NCBI RefSeq assembly: GCF_004115085.1
Contig: NZ_QXJP01000006.1
Coordinates: 1-64,000, forward strand
Reading direction: 5' to 3'
DNA from: Longirhabdus pacifica
Lineage (GTDB): Bacteria > Bacillota > Bacilli > Paenibacillales > DSM-105158
DNA length: 64,000 nucleotides
The position numbers were made by a program, and so were the translations under genes. The notes beneath the pieces were generated by a model, which worked only from the letters and a program-made list of their open reading frames with translations, did not search any database and was not told the origin of the DNA. Below, in pieces: positions 44,758-52,628 of the stretch (the stretch's first letter is position 1; each line of letters opens with the position of its first letter).

Positions 44758-45906
44758 ATGACAGAAGTGATTATTGCAAGTGCAGTAAGAACAGCAGTAG
44801 GAAAGAAAAATGGCGTATTTCGTAAAGTGCACCCCATTGATTTAGCAGCAGCAGTGTTAAAGGAAGTGGTACACAGAGCAGGCATGGAAGCAGCAGCAGT
44901 GGAAGATGTCGTGATGGGATGTGTATCTCCGTTAAAAGAGCAAGGGATGAACATTGCAAGATTATCTTTACTGAGAGCAGGATACCCTGTTACTGTCCCA
45001 GGCGTGCAGATTAATCGTATGTGTGGTTCTGGTCAGCAAGCCATTCATTTTGCCAGCCAAGAAATTGCCTCCGGTGATATGGATGTGACCATTGGCGGTG
45101 GTGTCGAACATATGACATGCGTTCCTATTGGCAGCGACGGGGATACATCCACCATCACACCTGAACTGCATGCACAGTACACTTTTGTTCATCAAGGGGT
45201 GTCAGCCGAGTTAGTAGCGGAAAAGTATGGCGTAACAAAAGCTGAGATGGACAGATATGCATTGCAAAGCCATGAGCGGGCCGTTGCTGCAATACAAGCT
45301 GGTTGTTTTGCAGACGAAATTGTAGGCGTAAAAGGCTTAGACAAAGCAGGCAATGAAATCATCGTCACACAAGATGAAGGACCAAGAGCGGATACGACAT
45401 TAGATAAAATTGCTTCACTTCAACCCGCATTTAGGGAAGATGGCACCATTACAGCAGGTAATGCCAGTCAAGTGAGTGATGGTGCTGCCGCCGTGTTACT
45501 AATGAATAAGGAAAAGGCAGATCAATTAGGAGTAAAAGCACGAGGCAGAATTGTAGCACAAACCGTTGTCGGTTCTGATCCTACCATCATGCTCGATGGT
45601 GTCATCCCTGCTACCCATAAGGTATTAAATAAAGCTAATTTAACTATAAAAGATATGGATCGAATTGAAATTAATGAGGCGTTCGCTCCTGTGGTATTAG
45701 CATGGAAAAAAGAAACGGATGCAGACTTAGAGAAGGTCAATGTGAATGGTGGTGCCATTGCATTAGGACACCCACTTGGAGCAACAGGTGCAAAATTGCT
45801 TACATCGCTTTTGTATGAATTAGAACGCATACAAGGGCGTTATGGATTGCTAACAGTATGTATCGGACATGGGATGTCTACCGCAATGATTATAGAGCGG
45901 ATATGA
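44758..45906 (+). CDS. acetyl-CoA acetyltransferase (thiolase)
   Basis: 382 residues from ATG 44758 (GGCGGTG site; the frame is open from 44749). Acyl-accepting Cys89 in NRMCGSGQQAI, catalytic His in GGAIALGHPLGATGA, second Cys in CIGHGMSTA, where the family usually has CIGGGMG; the GH substitution is a small oddity. Works with the preceding dehydrogenase. MmgA-like by context. No acyl-CoA dehydrogenase or citrate synthase gene follows as in the B. subtilis mmg operon. Confidence 0.93.
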   Translation: MTEVIIASAVRTAVGKKNGVFRKVHPIDLAAAVLKEVVHRAGMEAAAVEDVVMGCVSPLKEQGMNIARLSLLRAGYPVTVPGVQINRMCGSGQQAIHFASQEIASGDMDVTIGGGVEHMTCVPIGSDGDTSTITPELHAQYTFVHQGVSAELVAEKYGVTKAEMDRYALQSHERAVAAIQAGCFADEIVGVKGLDKAGNEIIVTQDEGPRADTTLDKIASLQPAFREDGTITAGNASQVSDGAAAVLLMNKEKADQLGVKARGRIVAQTVVGSDPTIMLDGVIPATHKVLNKANLTIKDMDRIEINEAFAPVVLAWKKETDADLEKVNVNGGAIALGHPLGATGAKLLTSLLYELERIQGRYGLLTVCIGHGMSTAMIIERI

Positions 45907-45936
45907 TTGATAATATAATTAAGGTATAGATGGAAA

Positions 45937-45976
45937 AGTCCAACACGGTGAAATAAGTCATTTACCTTGTTGGACT
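45937..45976 (+). terminator. terminator-like hairpin after the thiolase gene
   Basis: AGTCCAAC (45937-45944) / GTTGGACT (45969-45976), inner GGT/ACC pairing; no T tract follows. Confidence 0.5.
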
Positions 45977-46062
45977 GAATACGTTTTACAATATAAATAG
46001 GTCGAGATATTTAGGGATATTTAACGTGTTGCTAAAGTGAAGATAATATTTACATACCGCTA

Positions 46063-46311
46063 CTAAACCATACTACCAATTATACCCATAAATATAACTA
46101 TAAATATAATATAAAGAACAATTCCAATAGCTGCCATAATTAAAGCTGCTTTAGCATAATTGCTTCTAGTTACATTGGATTTATCTCCAAAAGCCCAAAC
46201 AATGAGCATAATGATACCTACAAAAGGTATGGCTAAAATTAAGAAAGTAAGCAACCAATTTTTTACACTCATTTCGCTATGACTATTATTTACTTGTACG
46301 TTTCCACTCAT
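46063..46311 (-). CDS. small two-TM membrane protein
   Basis: 82 residues. After a polar N-terminus, VKNWLLTFLILAIPFVGIIM begins the first hydrophobic segment (about 16-41). GDKSNVTRSNYAKAALI leads into the second (about 54-82). Similar small proteins with the WAFG...NYAKA loop occur widely in Firmicutes without a known role. AGGAGG-type site. Lone gene on minus. Confidence 0.75.
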   Translation of the reverse strand: MSGNVQVNNSHSEMSVKNWLLTFLILAIPFVGIIMLIVWAFGDKSNVTRSNYAKAALIMAAIGIVLYIIFIVIFMGIIGSMV

Positions 46312-46520
46312 TTTTACTCTAATTCCTCCTTGATTTTCACTAAATATAAACTTACAGCATATCCCTTTATATTACGTTATTCGACACATACTACATTAAA
46401 CCCTTTTTTTAATTAAAAGTTTCGAAAGATTAATCAAAAAAACAAACTTGCACATTTAACATGGCTAACCTTTTTGAATTTTTTTCCTGTATAATATAAG
46501 AGATGTCAATAAGGAGGGGT

Positions 46521-47270
46521 ATGGTGGGAAAAATTAAAGTTACCTTACTAATAGGTATTAGTACATGTGTATTTATATGGATAGTCTTGTCAGATAAAAA
46601 TTCATCACATCAGATGGAAGTACAGTATGAACCTGCATTACATGAAGTGAGCAGTGAAACACAGCAAGAGAATAATATGAATGACATCGAGACGAATTCA
46701 ACATTACAACCACAACAAGGAAAGTTACTTATTTCACCAAGTGAAGCATTCTTAGCCGATAATGATGAACTGAAAGCCCATTTAAATTTTATGTTTGCAG
46801 AAAGTGTTAGGTTGAATTATGTATATGCAGAAAACAAACAGATTCTAAACAGTTTGGACATTTGGGAAGATGGAAGCATAGTAGAAAAAGAATGGAGTAC
46901 ATCCTCATCAACCATATTAGGCGAAATTGACGGCGTATATTCCGTTTCATTAAAGAATACATACCATCCTGAAGAACTAGTGGAACTGGTAAGAGTAATG
47001 CCGACGGATACTGGTTATGTTACGACAAAAGGATTAATGCAGATAGGTAAGTCAGGAATGAAAGATGATTCTGAGCTGACTATTTATAAGTCAATTGAAC
47101 AACCAATACAAGTTTCGGTTGGGCAGTATGAAGCCGTAGCGGGTTATTTTTTATATTACGACAACGGAGATGGTAGTATGGAATATACATCAACAGACTC
47201 TATGGAAGAACAAGCAGCAGAAGCGGACTGGGCCATTGTATTTAAAGTTGGTGTATTTGAAAAAGAATGA
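46521..47270 (+). CDS. membrane-anchored protein of unknown function, paralogue 1
   Basis: 249 residues from ATG 46521 (AAGGAGGGGT just before; GTG 46524 is also possible). N-terminal TM at about 5-25, a disordered linker, then an extracytoplasmic domain with LKAHLNFMFAESVRLNYVYA, DIWEDGS, GQYEAVAGYFLYYDNGDGS and the C-terminal MEEQAAEADWAIVFKVGVF. The same blocks occur in the genes at 47393 and 50950. No family is recognised. Extracellular side anchoring suggests a cell-envelope role. Confidence 0.8.
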   Translation: MVGKIKVTLLIGISTCVFIWIVLSDKNSSHQMEVQYEPALHEVSSETQQENNMNDIETNSTLQPQQGKLLISPSEAFLADNDELKAHLNFMFAESVRLNYVYAENKQILNSLDIWEDGSIVEKEWSTSSSTILGEIDGVYSVSLKNTYHPEELVELVRVMPTDTGYVTTKGLMQIGKSGMKDDSELTIYKSIEQPIQVSVGQYEAVAGYFLYYDNGDGSMEYTSTDSMEEQAAEADWAIVFKVGVFEKE

Positions 47271-47392
47271 AAGAAAGCAGAATCCGAAAATATAGATGAT
47301 AGTGCAACTATAGCATGGTGTGAAGATAGGAACAAAATAAAGTCTTCATGCATGATGATTGTTTTAGGAGCAAATAAAAGGAGAGAAGTGTT

Positions 47393-48118
47393 ATGAACGC
47401 CAAGAAAAGGTTAAGTGTAGTTGGCTTTTTATGTATCGGCATCGTTTTGTTTATTGCTATTGTTTGGGGAGATCAAGCTACAGATCACCGCATACAAGAG
47501 ACCAATTACGAAGAAATGGCAAACAGTGAACCGACAAATATTGATTCTAAACAGATGCAAGTACGCATTACCCCTAACAAACAGTTTAAACTGGACATAG
47601 AGAAAGTGGAGCCTCATGTGAAGTTTATGTTTGCAGAAAGTGTAAATTTAGAATACTTGGAGTCTACGCAAAATAAATTGTTAAACTCTACTTATGATGT
47701 GTGGGAAGATGGGAGCAAGGTAGAAGAGAATACGGAGGGCTTTGGGTCTGGTGTGAAAAATGTATCCAATGGACAATTTTCGGTGACGTTGAAGTCTGTT
47801 CCGAATTCAGAACATGAAGCAGAACTTGTCAGAGCAGTACATAGTTCTTCTGGCTATGGAGCACCAACCACAGTCATACAACTTGAAATACCAGAAAGCG
47901 AAAACGAAAGAGCCAGTACAGCATCTGTTTTGGAAGAAGCTGTTACCGTTCCACTTGGACAATATGAACCTGTCGCTGGTTATTATGTGTATTTCGGTGA
48001 TACTAACAGCAGCGGGATTAGTGTTATGGTGGCTGATTCTATGGAAGAACAAGCAGCAGATGCAGACTGGGCTATCGTATTTAAAGTTGGCTTATTTGAT
48101 GATGAAACTATCAAATAA
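47393..48118 (+). CDS. membrane-anchored protein of unknown function, paralogue 2
   Basis: 241 residues, AAAGGAGAG site. TM at about 8-24, then the shared extracytoplasmic domain: VEPHVKFMFAESVNLEYLES, YDVWEDGSKVEE, GQYEPVAGYYVYFGD, MEEQAADADWAIVFKVGLF. The conserved pair 'FMFAES' and 'ADWAIVFKVG' defines the family within this window. It follows paralogue 1 by 122 bp in tandem. Confidence 0.8.
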   Translation: MNAKKRLSVVGFLCIGIVLFIAIVWGDQATDHRIQETNYEEMANSEPTNIDSKQMQVRITPNKQFKLDIEKVEPHVKFMFAESVNLEYLESTQNKLLNSTYDVWEDGSKVEENTEGFGSGVKNVSNGQFSVTLKSVPNSEHEAELVRAVHSSSGYGAPTTVIQLEIPESENERASTASVLEEAVTVPLGQYEPVAGYYVYFGDTNSSGISVMVADSMEEQAADADWAIVFKVGLFDDETIK

Positions 48119-48269
48119 ACACAACCATAATGATTTGGATCAAATAGTCAATGCTGTGACAGGAGCATATCCTTTAAAAGGATCACTAGATTCATTTAAT
48201 TTAACATATTTTGTGTTACGTGTATCAAATTTAGTGTGAATCAATTACTTTTAAGTGGAGGGATGCGTT

Positions 48270-48458
48270 GTGAATGTGTATATCATTTTGATGATTATGT
48301 GTGCTCTTTTTGTTCCGTACAACTTATTTGGTATTTTAATTCTCAACAACCATAGTATATGGCTTTATAACGGTATTGTTGTAGGAATTGTAATGGGGAT
48401 TAACTTTTACGTTCAATACAAAAAAACAAAGAAGTTAACAAAAGACACAAGCAATTAA
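48270..48458 (+). CDS. small two-TM membrane protein
   Basis: 62 residues from GTG 48270, seven bases after GGAGGG (the frame is open from 48255). Two hydrophobic segments (about 2-24 and 29-47) and a lysine-rich tail (YKKTKKLTKDTSN). No family recognised. Near the tandem paralogues and possibly cotranscribed. Confidence 0.6.
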   Translation: MNVYIILMIMCALFVPYNLFGILILNNHSIWLYNGIVVGIVMGINFYVQYKKTKKLTKDTSN

Positions 48459-48501
48459 AATCGAAGGGTGAAATGGCCAGCTCTAGTATTCTTATGGAGT
48501 C

Positions 48502-48725
48502 CTAATCTATGGCGTAAATTTTATATTCATGCTGAAATTTTTCTAACGATTGCAAGTAGTAATAGCCACCAGTTTGTTTCTTTTCTGTATCATTTTCTTC
48601 TAGCATGGTGACTGCTACTTGTATCACATTATTGTTCATATACGCAAAGTTTGTCAGTGCTAATAATGTATATTGATTTTGATGAGTTTGAAATTGTTCT
48701 TCAGTAAATCCAGTTAAATATTACA
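48502..48725 (-). pseudogene. 3' fragment of an unknown gene (minus)
   Basis: Open frame of about 73 codons without any start or ribosome site. It reads TGFTEEQFQTHQNQYTLLAL, then TNFAYMNNNVIQVAVTMLEE, then NDTEKKQTGGYYYLQSLEKF and ends EYKIYAID. The composition and continuity look like real protein coding sequence truncated at its 5' end. Parent family not recognised. Confidence 0.5.
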
Positions 48726-48847
48726 TTAGAAATGATAGAAATAACGATATAACAGCATACCCAAATAGGACTGATTGCAAGGATCATCCATATGAACAAT
48801 GGAGTGAAACATACAAGCCAGTCCCAAAGTACAAAGTACAAAAGTAG
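48692..48847 (+). pseudogene. 3' fragment of an unknown gene (plus)
   Basis: Open frame without a start, reading VKYYIRNDRNNDITAYPNRT then DCKDHPYEQWSETYKPVPKY and ending KVQK. It looks like the C-terminal tail of a lost protein. It meets the minus-strand fragment head-on near 48720, which points to a deletion or insertion scar. Confidence 0.4.
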
Positions 48848-48864
48848 CTGTGCAACAGAAGAGG

Positions 48865-49917
48865 TTATGATTTATAATTTTTCTCATGATTCAGGAGCCA
48901 TTCTTTTCTTTCTAGTCCTCCGCCATATCCACCTAAATTTCCGTCCGTTTGTATCACTCTATGACATGGGATAACAATGGATAACTGGTTTGCCCCGTTT
49001 GCATTTCCAATCGCTCTTATCGATGTTGGTTTATTTAGTGATACGGCTAGCTTTTTGTAAGTACTCACTTCGCCTATGTCTATCTTTAACAATGCATTCC
49101 AGACTGCTTTCTGAAAATCAGAACCATAACATTTTAAAGGTGTCTCAAATTTCTTTAATTTTTTGTCGAAATATTGCTGTAATTCATTTTCAATTTGTAT
49201 AGATATGCTCGTTTTGCCTGGAATAATAGCTGCCTTTAATCTATTTCGCATGCGTTCAACTTCTTTTTCCAGTCCTCTACGATCCACAAATTCAAGTAAA
49301 TATAAAAAATCTTCGTCCGCAATACTTACCATTGGCCCTAATTTTGTATCTATCCAGTTTGCATATAGGATTTTAACGTTATCCGACTTAGCTGGTGCAT
49401 TTCCCATAATCATAGAAAAGGCATCCGTAAACCCACTAGAGGAATCATACCCTGCATCCAGCTGAGCATGAATAATTTTTTCTCCAGTTCTAATGGACTT
49501 AAGCGCTATTCCCATCCTTCTAGCTCTGGCATATTGAACAAATGTCATGCCATAAATTTTTTTGAATTTTCTTCTAGCGGTAGCTGCGTGAATGCCCAGT
49601 GTTGAAAAATCAGCATCTTTCCATCTTTTTTCTGGATTTTCTTCCACCAGTTTTATCATTTGCTTTACTAAAGAAGGTATTTCTTTCGGGTAAGACAAGG
49701 GATGACATCTTTTACACGGTCGAAAACCAGACAATAGGGCTTCTTCAGCAGACGCATAGAAATTACAATTTTCATATTTAGGTTTTCTTGCTGGGCAAGT
49801 AGCATGACAAAATACTCCCGTTGTCTTTATACCTGCGAAAAAAATACCATCATATTTTGAATTTCTGTCTAACAATGCTTGGTAATATTGCTTTTTTAAT
49901 GTTTCGTCTTTAATCAT
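48865..49917 (-). CDS. ada: bifunctional Ada: alkylation-responsive regulator and O6-methylguanine-DNA methyltransferase
   Basis: 350 residues, full-length Ada fusion. The N-terminal zinc domain has cysteines C37, C41, C68, C71 (FCHATC, CKRC), with the phosphotriester acceptor among them. An AraC-type helix-turn-helix covers about 85-180. The C-terminal methyltransferase has the acceptor Cys318 in IPCHRV. In B. subtilis these activities are split into AdaA and AdaB, so the fused form is notable. It follows the PEP-mutase gene by 15 bp and tag lies 2 kb away. Confidence 0.95.
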   Translation of the reverse strand: MIKDETLKKQYYQALLDRNSKYDGIFFAGIKTTGVFCHATCPARKPKYENCNFYASAEEALLSGFRPCKRCHPLSYPKEIPSLVKQMIKLVEENPEKRWKDADFSTLGIHAATARRKFKKIYGMTFVQYARARRMGIALKSIRTGEKIIHAQLDAGYDSSSGFTDAFSMIMGNAPAKSDNVKILYANWIDTKLGPMVSIADEDFLYLLEFVDRRGLEKEVERMRNRLKAAIIPGKTSISIQIENELQQYFDKKLKKFETPLKCYGSDFQKAVWNALLKIDIGEVSTYKKLAVSLNKPTSIRAIGNANGANQLSIVIPCHRVIQTDGNLGGYGGGLERKEWLLNHEKNYKS

Positions 49918-49932
49918 TGTAAACTCCTTCTA

Positions 49933-50760
49933 TTACGTCATTAGAAGCTCTATTTGATTGTCTATTTGATAGCGATTTAGATGACGCAAGATATCCTCAT
50001 AAAAATAATTCATATTCTTGTCTTTGTACTCTTGGTATAAAAAGTAGAGTGAAGGTCCGAAGCTAATTCTTGCTACACCCAAGTTGAAGTAATCCATGAT
50101 GGTATCTTTTTTTATATCTAACATTACATTAATGGGCACTGTAGAGTTATTCGTTATGTTTAGTATATGGTTCGAATTGTTTAGTCCAGGGATGAAAATA
50201 CAATCGGCTCCAGCGTCTGAGTAGGCTCTTATTCTACTTAAAGTTTGTTCTAAACATGCGTCGTTTGCATTGTTCTCCGTTATATTACCTGTAAAATAAG
50301 TGTCTGTTCTTACATTGATGAACATATCACTGTTCATCTTCTTACAAACTTCACGAATACATGCTATTTTTTCACATTGATCTGCTGCACTGTGTAAAGT
50401 GCCTGTTCCTTTTATTTTATCCTCTATATTGATTCCAACCACACCATTTTCTATTAATGTGGTTATGTTTTTTTCTAACTCATGTAAGTTTTTTGCATAC
50501 CCAGATTCTATATCTACTGTAATATAATTTTTACTTGGTTGCATTTGTTTGATATAAGTAACTATTTCTTCAAAAGGCATGTTTTCTCCATCTTCATATC
50601 CATAATAGTCAGCCATGGCATAACTTCCGGTTGGTATTAGTTTGATATGATGACTTGCTAAAGCCTCTGCACTTTCCACACTCCAAATATTCAATAACAC
50701 GATTGGTTTATTTTTTTGATGCATACCCCTAAAGTGTTTTACTTTTTGTTTAGTGTTCAT
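49933..50760 (-). CDS. isocitrate lyase / PEP mutase family protein
   Basis: 275 residues, TIM-barrel of the PEP mutase/isocitrate lyase superfamily. NKPIVLLNIWSVESAEAL, GSYAMADYYGYEDGE, ITVDIESGYAKN (metal-binding Asp-Ile-Glu), VGINIEDKIKG and DMFINVRTDTYF are the superfamily landmarks. The KxxCG motif of true isocitrate lyase is absent. Carbon-carbon or carbon-phosphorus bond chemistry on a 2-oxoacid is expected; substrate unknown. First gene of a two-gene operon with ada. Confidence 0.85.
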   Translation of the reverse strand: MNTKQKVKHFRGMHQKNKPIVLLNIWSVESAEALASHHIKLIPTGSYAMADYYGYEDGENMPFEEIVTYIKQMQPSKNYITVDIESGYAKNLHELEKNITTLIENGVVGINIEDKIKGTGTLHSAADQCEKIACIREVCKKMNSDMFINVRTDTYFTGNITENNANDACLEQTLSRIRAYSDAGADCIFIPGLNNSNHILNITNNSTVPINVMLDIKKDTIMDYFNLGVARISFGPSLYFLYQEYKDKNMNYFYEDILRHLNRYQIDNQIELLMT

Positions 50761-50949
50761 TTTTTTCTCCTTTTGTTGTATTTAGTCAGATTATAAAAGA
50801 TCTACTGCAACAGAACATACGAAAAATGAACACCTATATAAGGTTCATTATTTCTTCTTGTATTTTTTTAAATCTTCCTATATGTAGCTCGCTTTTATAG
50901 TATTTATTGTATAATAATGGATGTGGAAGTGAATAGGGAGGGTTATTTA

Positions 50950-51765
50950 ATGAAAAATGTAAAGGTAATTGGTTTTATATGTATCATCTCATTGTTATTT
51001 ATAAGTATGGTATGGGCAGATCGCGCTCCATTAGATAATGTGAAAGATGCAACATCCAAATTAGTAGATGATGTTAAAGATGCAACAGAAGATGCAACAG
51101 AAGATGCAACAGAATCGAAATCAACAAATGATTGGAGTGACGCAGATCGGGAAGAACTAAAGCCAATACAAGGGAAGATGCTTATTGCACCAGCTACAGA
51201 TTTTACAGAAGATCTGAAGAAATTTGAGCCACACTTGAACTTTCTTTTTGCGGAAGGTATGACAGTGAGATATTTAGAAAATACAGAAGGTTTGACGTTA
51301 CAATACGGCTACGATATATGGCAAGATGGTCAAAGTTCATCACAAGAATTAACGACGGAACCGTTGCAATTAAACGAAGTTCTGGACGGTGAATATACTG
51401 TTACGATGAAGTCCATTGGGGAGTCAGAAGATAAAGTAGAGATTACAACTGTATTTCGGGATAATTCGGGCTATGGAGCTTCAACTATTCCGATGGAATT
51501 AGGAAATGCTGAAAAAAAGGATAACGATCATATAAAAACCTATCGATCTGTGGAAGAACCGATTTACGTTCCTTTTGGACAGTATGAGGCCGTGATGGGG
51601 TATTATATATATTATGATGATGGCTCTGGTTATATAGAATTTTCAAGAGGAGAAGATTTGGAACAACAAGCAGCAGAAGCAGATTGGGCCATCGTGTTTA
51701 AGATCGGTTTATTTGTGGAAGAGTGGAAGCAGGAAGAAATAAAATTAGAAACGGAAGCACAATGA
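50950..51765 (+). CDS. membrane-anchored protein of unknown function, paralogue 3
   Basis: 271 residues from ATG 50950 (AGGGAGGG site; the frame is open from 50917). TM at about 6-22. The linker contains a short internal repeat (DATEDATEDATE). The shared domain follows with KKFEPHLNFLFAEGMTVRYL, YDIWQDGQ, GQYEAVMGYYIYYDDGSG and LEQQAAEADWAIVFKIGLF. Clearly the same family as 46521 and 47393 but separated from them by the fragments and the ada operon. Confidence 0.8.
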   Translation: MKNVKVIGFICIISLLFISMVWADRAPLDNVKDATSKLVDDVKDATEDATEDATESKSTNDWSDADREELKPIQGKMLIAPATDFTEDLKKFEPHLNFLFAEGMTVRYLENTEGLTLQYGYDIWQDGQSSSQELTTEPLQLNEVLDGEYTVTMKSIGESEDKVEITTVFRDNSGYGASTIPMELGNAEKKDNDHIKTYRSVEEPIYVPFGQYEAVMGYYIYYDDGSGYIEFSRGEDLEQQAAEADWAIVFKIGLFVEEWKQEEIKLETEAQ

Positions 51766-51910
51766 CAGGAAGAAATGTACGAAGATAAAAGGTAGACTAA
51801 GAAATTTAAAGCTAGCATTTAAATGAGGAAACAAATGATATTCTATTAAAACTAAACAAAACAGAACATATGTGCTATAATAGGAGGCAAATGACGGTGG
51901 AGGGTATAGT

Positions 51911-52474
51911 ATGTGTCAACGATGCAGCTGGAGTGGTAGTGACCCAATATACATAACATATCATGATGAAGAATGGGGAGTTCCATTACATGATGATCTA
52001 AAGTTATTTGAGTTCCTACTATTAGAAGGGTCACAAGCAGGATTGAGCTGGATTACGATTTTAAAAAAGAGAGAAAACTACCGAGAAGCTTTTGATCAAT
52101 TTGATCCTGAAAAAATAGCGAATTACGATCAAGCAAAGTTGGAGCAGCTATTGAACAACGAAGGTATTGTCCGTAATAAACTCAAAATCAATGCTTTTAT
52201 CTCAAATGCAAAGGCATACCTGCAACTGAAAGAAAAAGCAGGTAGCTTTAATGATTTCCTATGGAGTTTCGTTCAGCACAAACCGATCATAAATCATTGG
52301 CAAACGATAGAAGAAGTACCCGCCATGACTCCAATATCAGAGAAAATGAGCAAAGCTTTAAAAAGAGAAGGGTTTAAGTTTGTCGGCCCAACGATATGCT
52401 ATGCTTTTATGCAAGCAACGGGCATGGTTAATGATCATACCTCAGATTGTTTCCGTCACAAACAGTTACAGTAA
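51911..52474 (+). CDS. tag: DNA-3-methyladenine glycosylase I
   Basis: 187 residues; excises 3-methyladenine from alkylated DNA. N-terminal CQRCSWSGSDPIYITYHDEE with zinc ligands Cys5 and His18, and the C-terminal ligand pair in DHTSDCF. LLEGSQAGLSWITILKKREN is the signature block and FKFVGPTICYAFMQA precedes the zinc site. GGTGGAGGG lies upstream. Together with the nearby ada it forms an alkylation-repair neighbourhood, though on the opposite strand. Confidence 0.96.
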   Translation: MCQRCSWSGSDPIYITYHDEEWGVPLHDDLKLFEFLLLEGSQAGLSWITILKKRENYREAFDQFDPEKIANYDQAKLEQLLNNEGIVRNKLKINAFISNAKAYLQLKEKAGSFNDFLWSFVQHKPIINHWQTIEEVPAMTPISEKMSKALKREGFKFVGPTICYAFMQATGMVNDHTSDCFRHKQLQ

Positions 52475-52517
52475 TAGTGACGATGCCATATAAACAAGGA
52501 AAGATCAAACATAAAAT

Positions 52518-52560
52518 GACTGGAATAAGTCCGGTAAAATACCGAATTCAATCCAGTCAA
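52518..52560. repeat. hairpin between convergent tag and the GH65 gene
   Basis: TGACTGGA (52518-52525) / TCCAGTCA (52553-52560) with an inner CGGTA/TACCG stem. No T tract; probably the shared 3' end of both transcripts. Confidence 0.55.
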
Positions 52561-52628
52561 TCAGCTACATCATATGAAACTCTAACTTTTGGTTTAACCA
52601 CCGAGAGATTCATGTAAGTTACTCTGTT

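Noticed and set aside
47814-48239. 141-codon plus-strand frame overlapping paralogue 2
   Set aside because: Most of it lies inside the well-supported paralogue gene in another frame. Only the last 40 codons are outside, without start or ribosome site.
51052-51120. Short tandem repeat considered as CRISPR or VNTR locus
   Set aside because: It encodes the DATEDATEDATE linker in frame within paralogue 3 and has no spacer structure.
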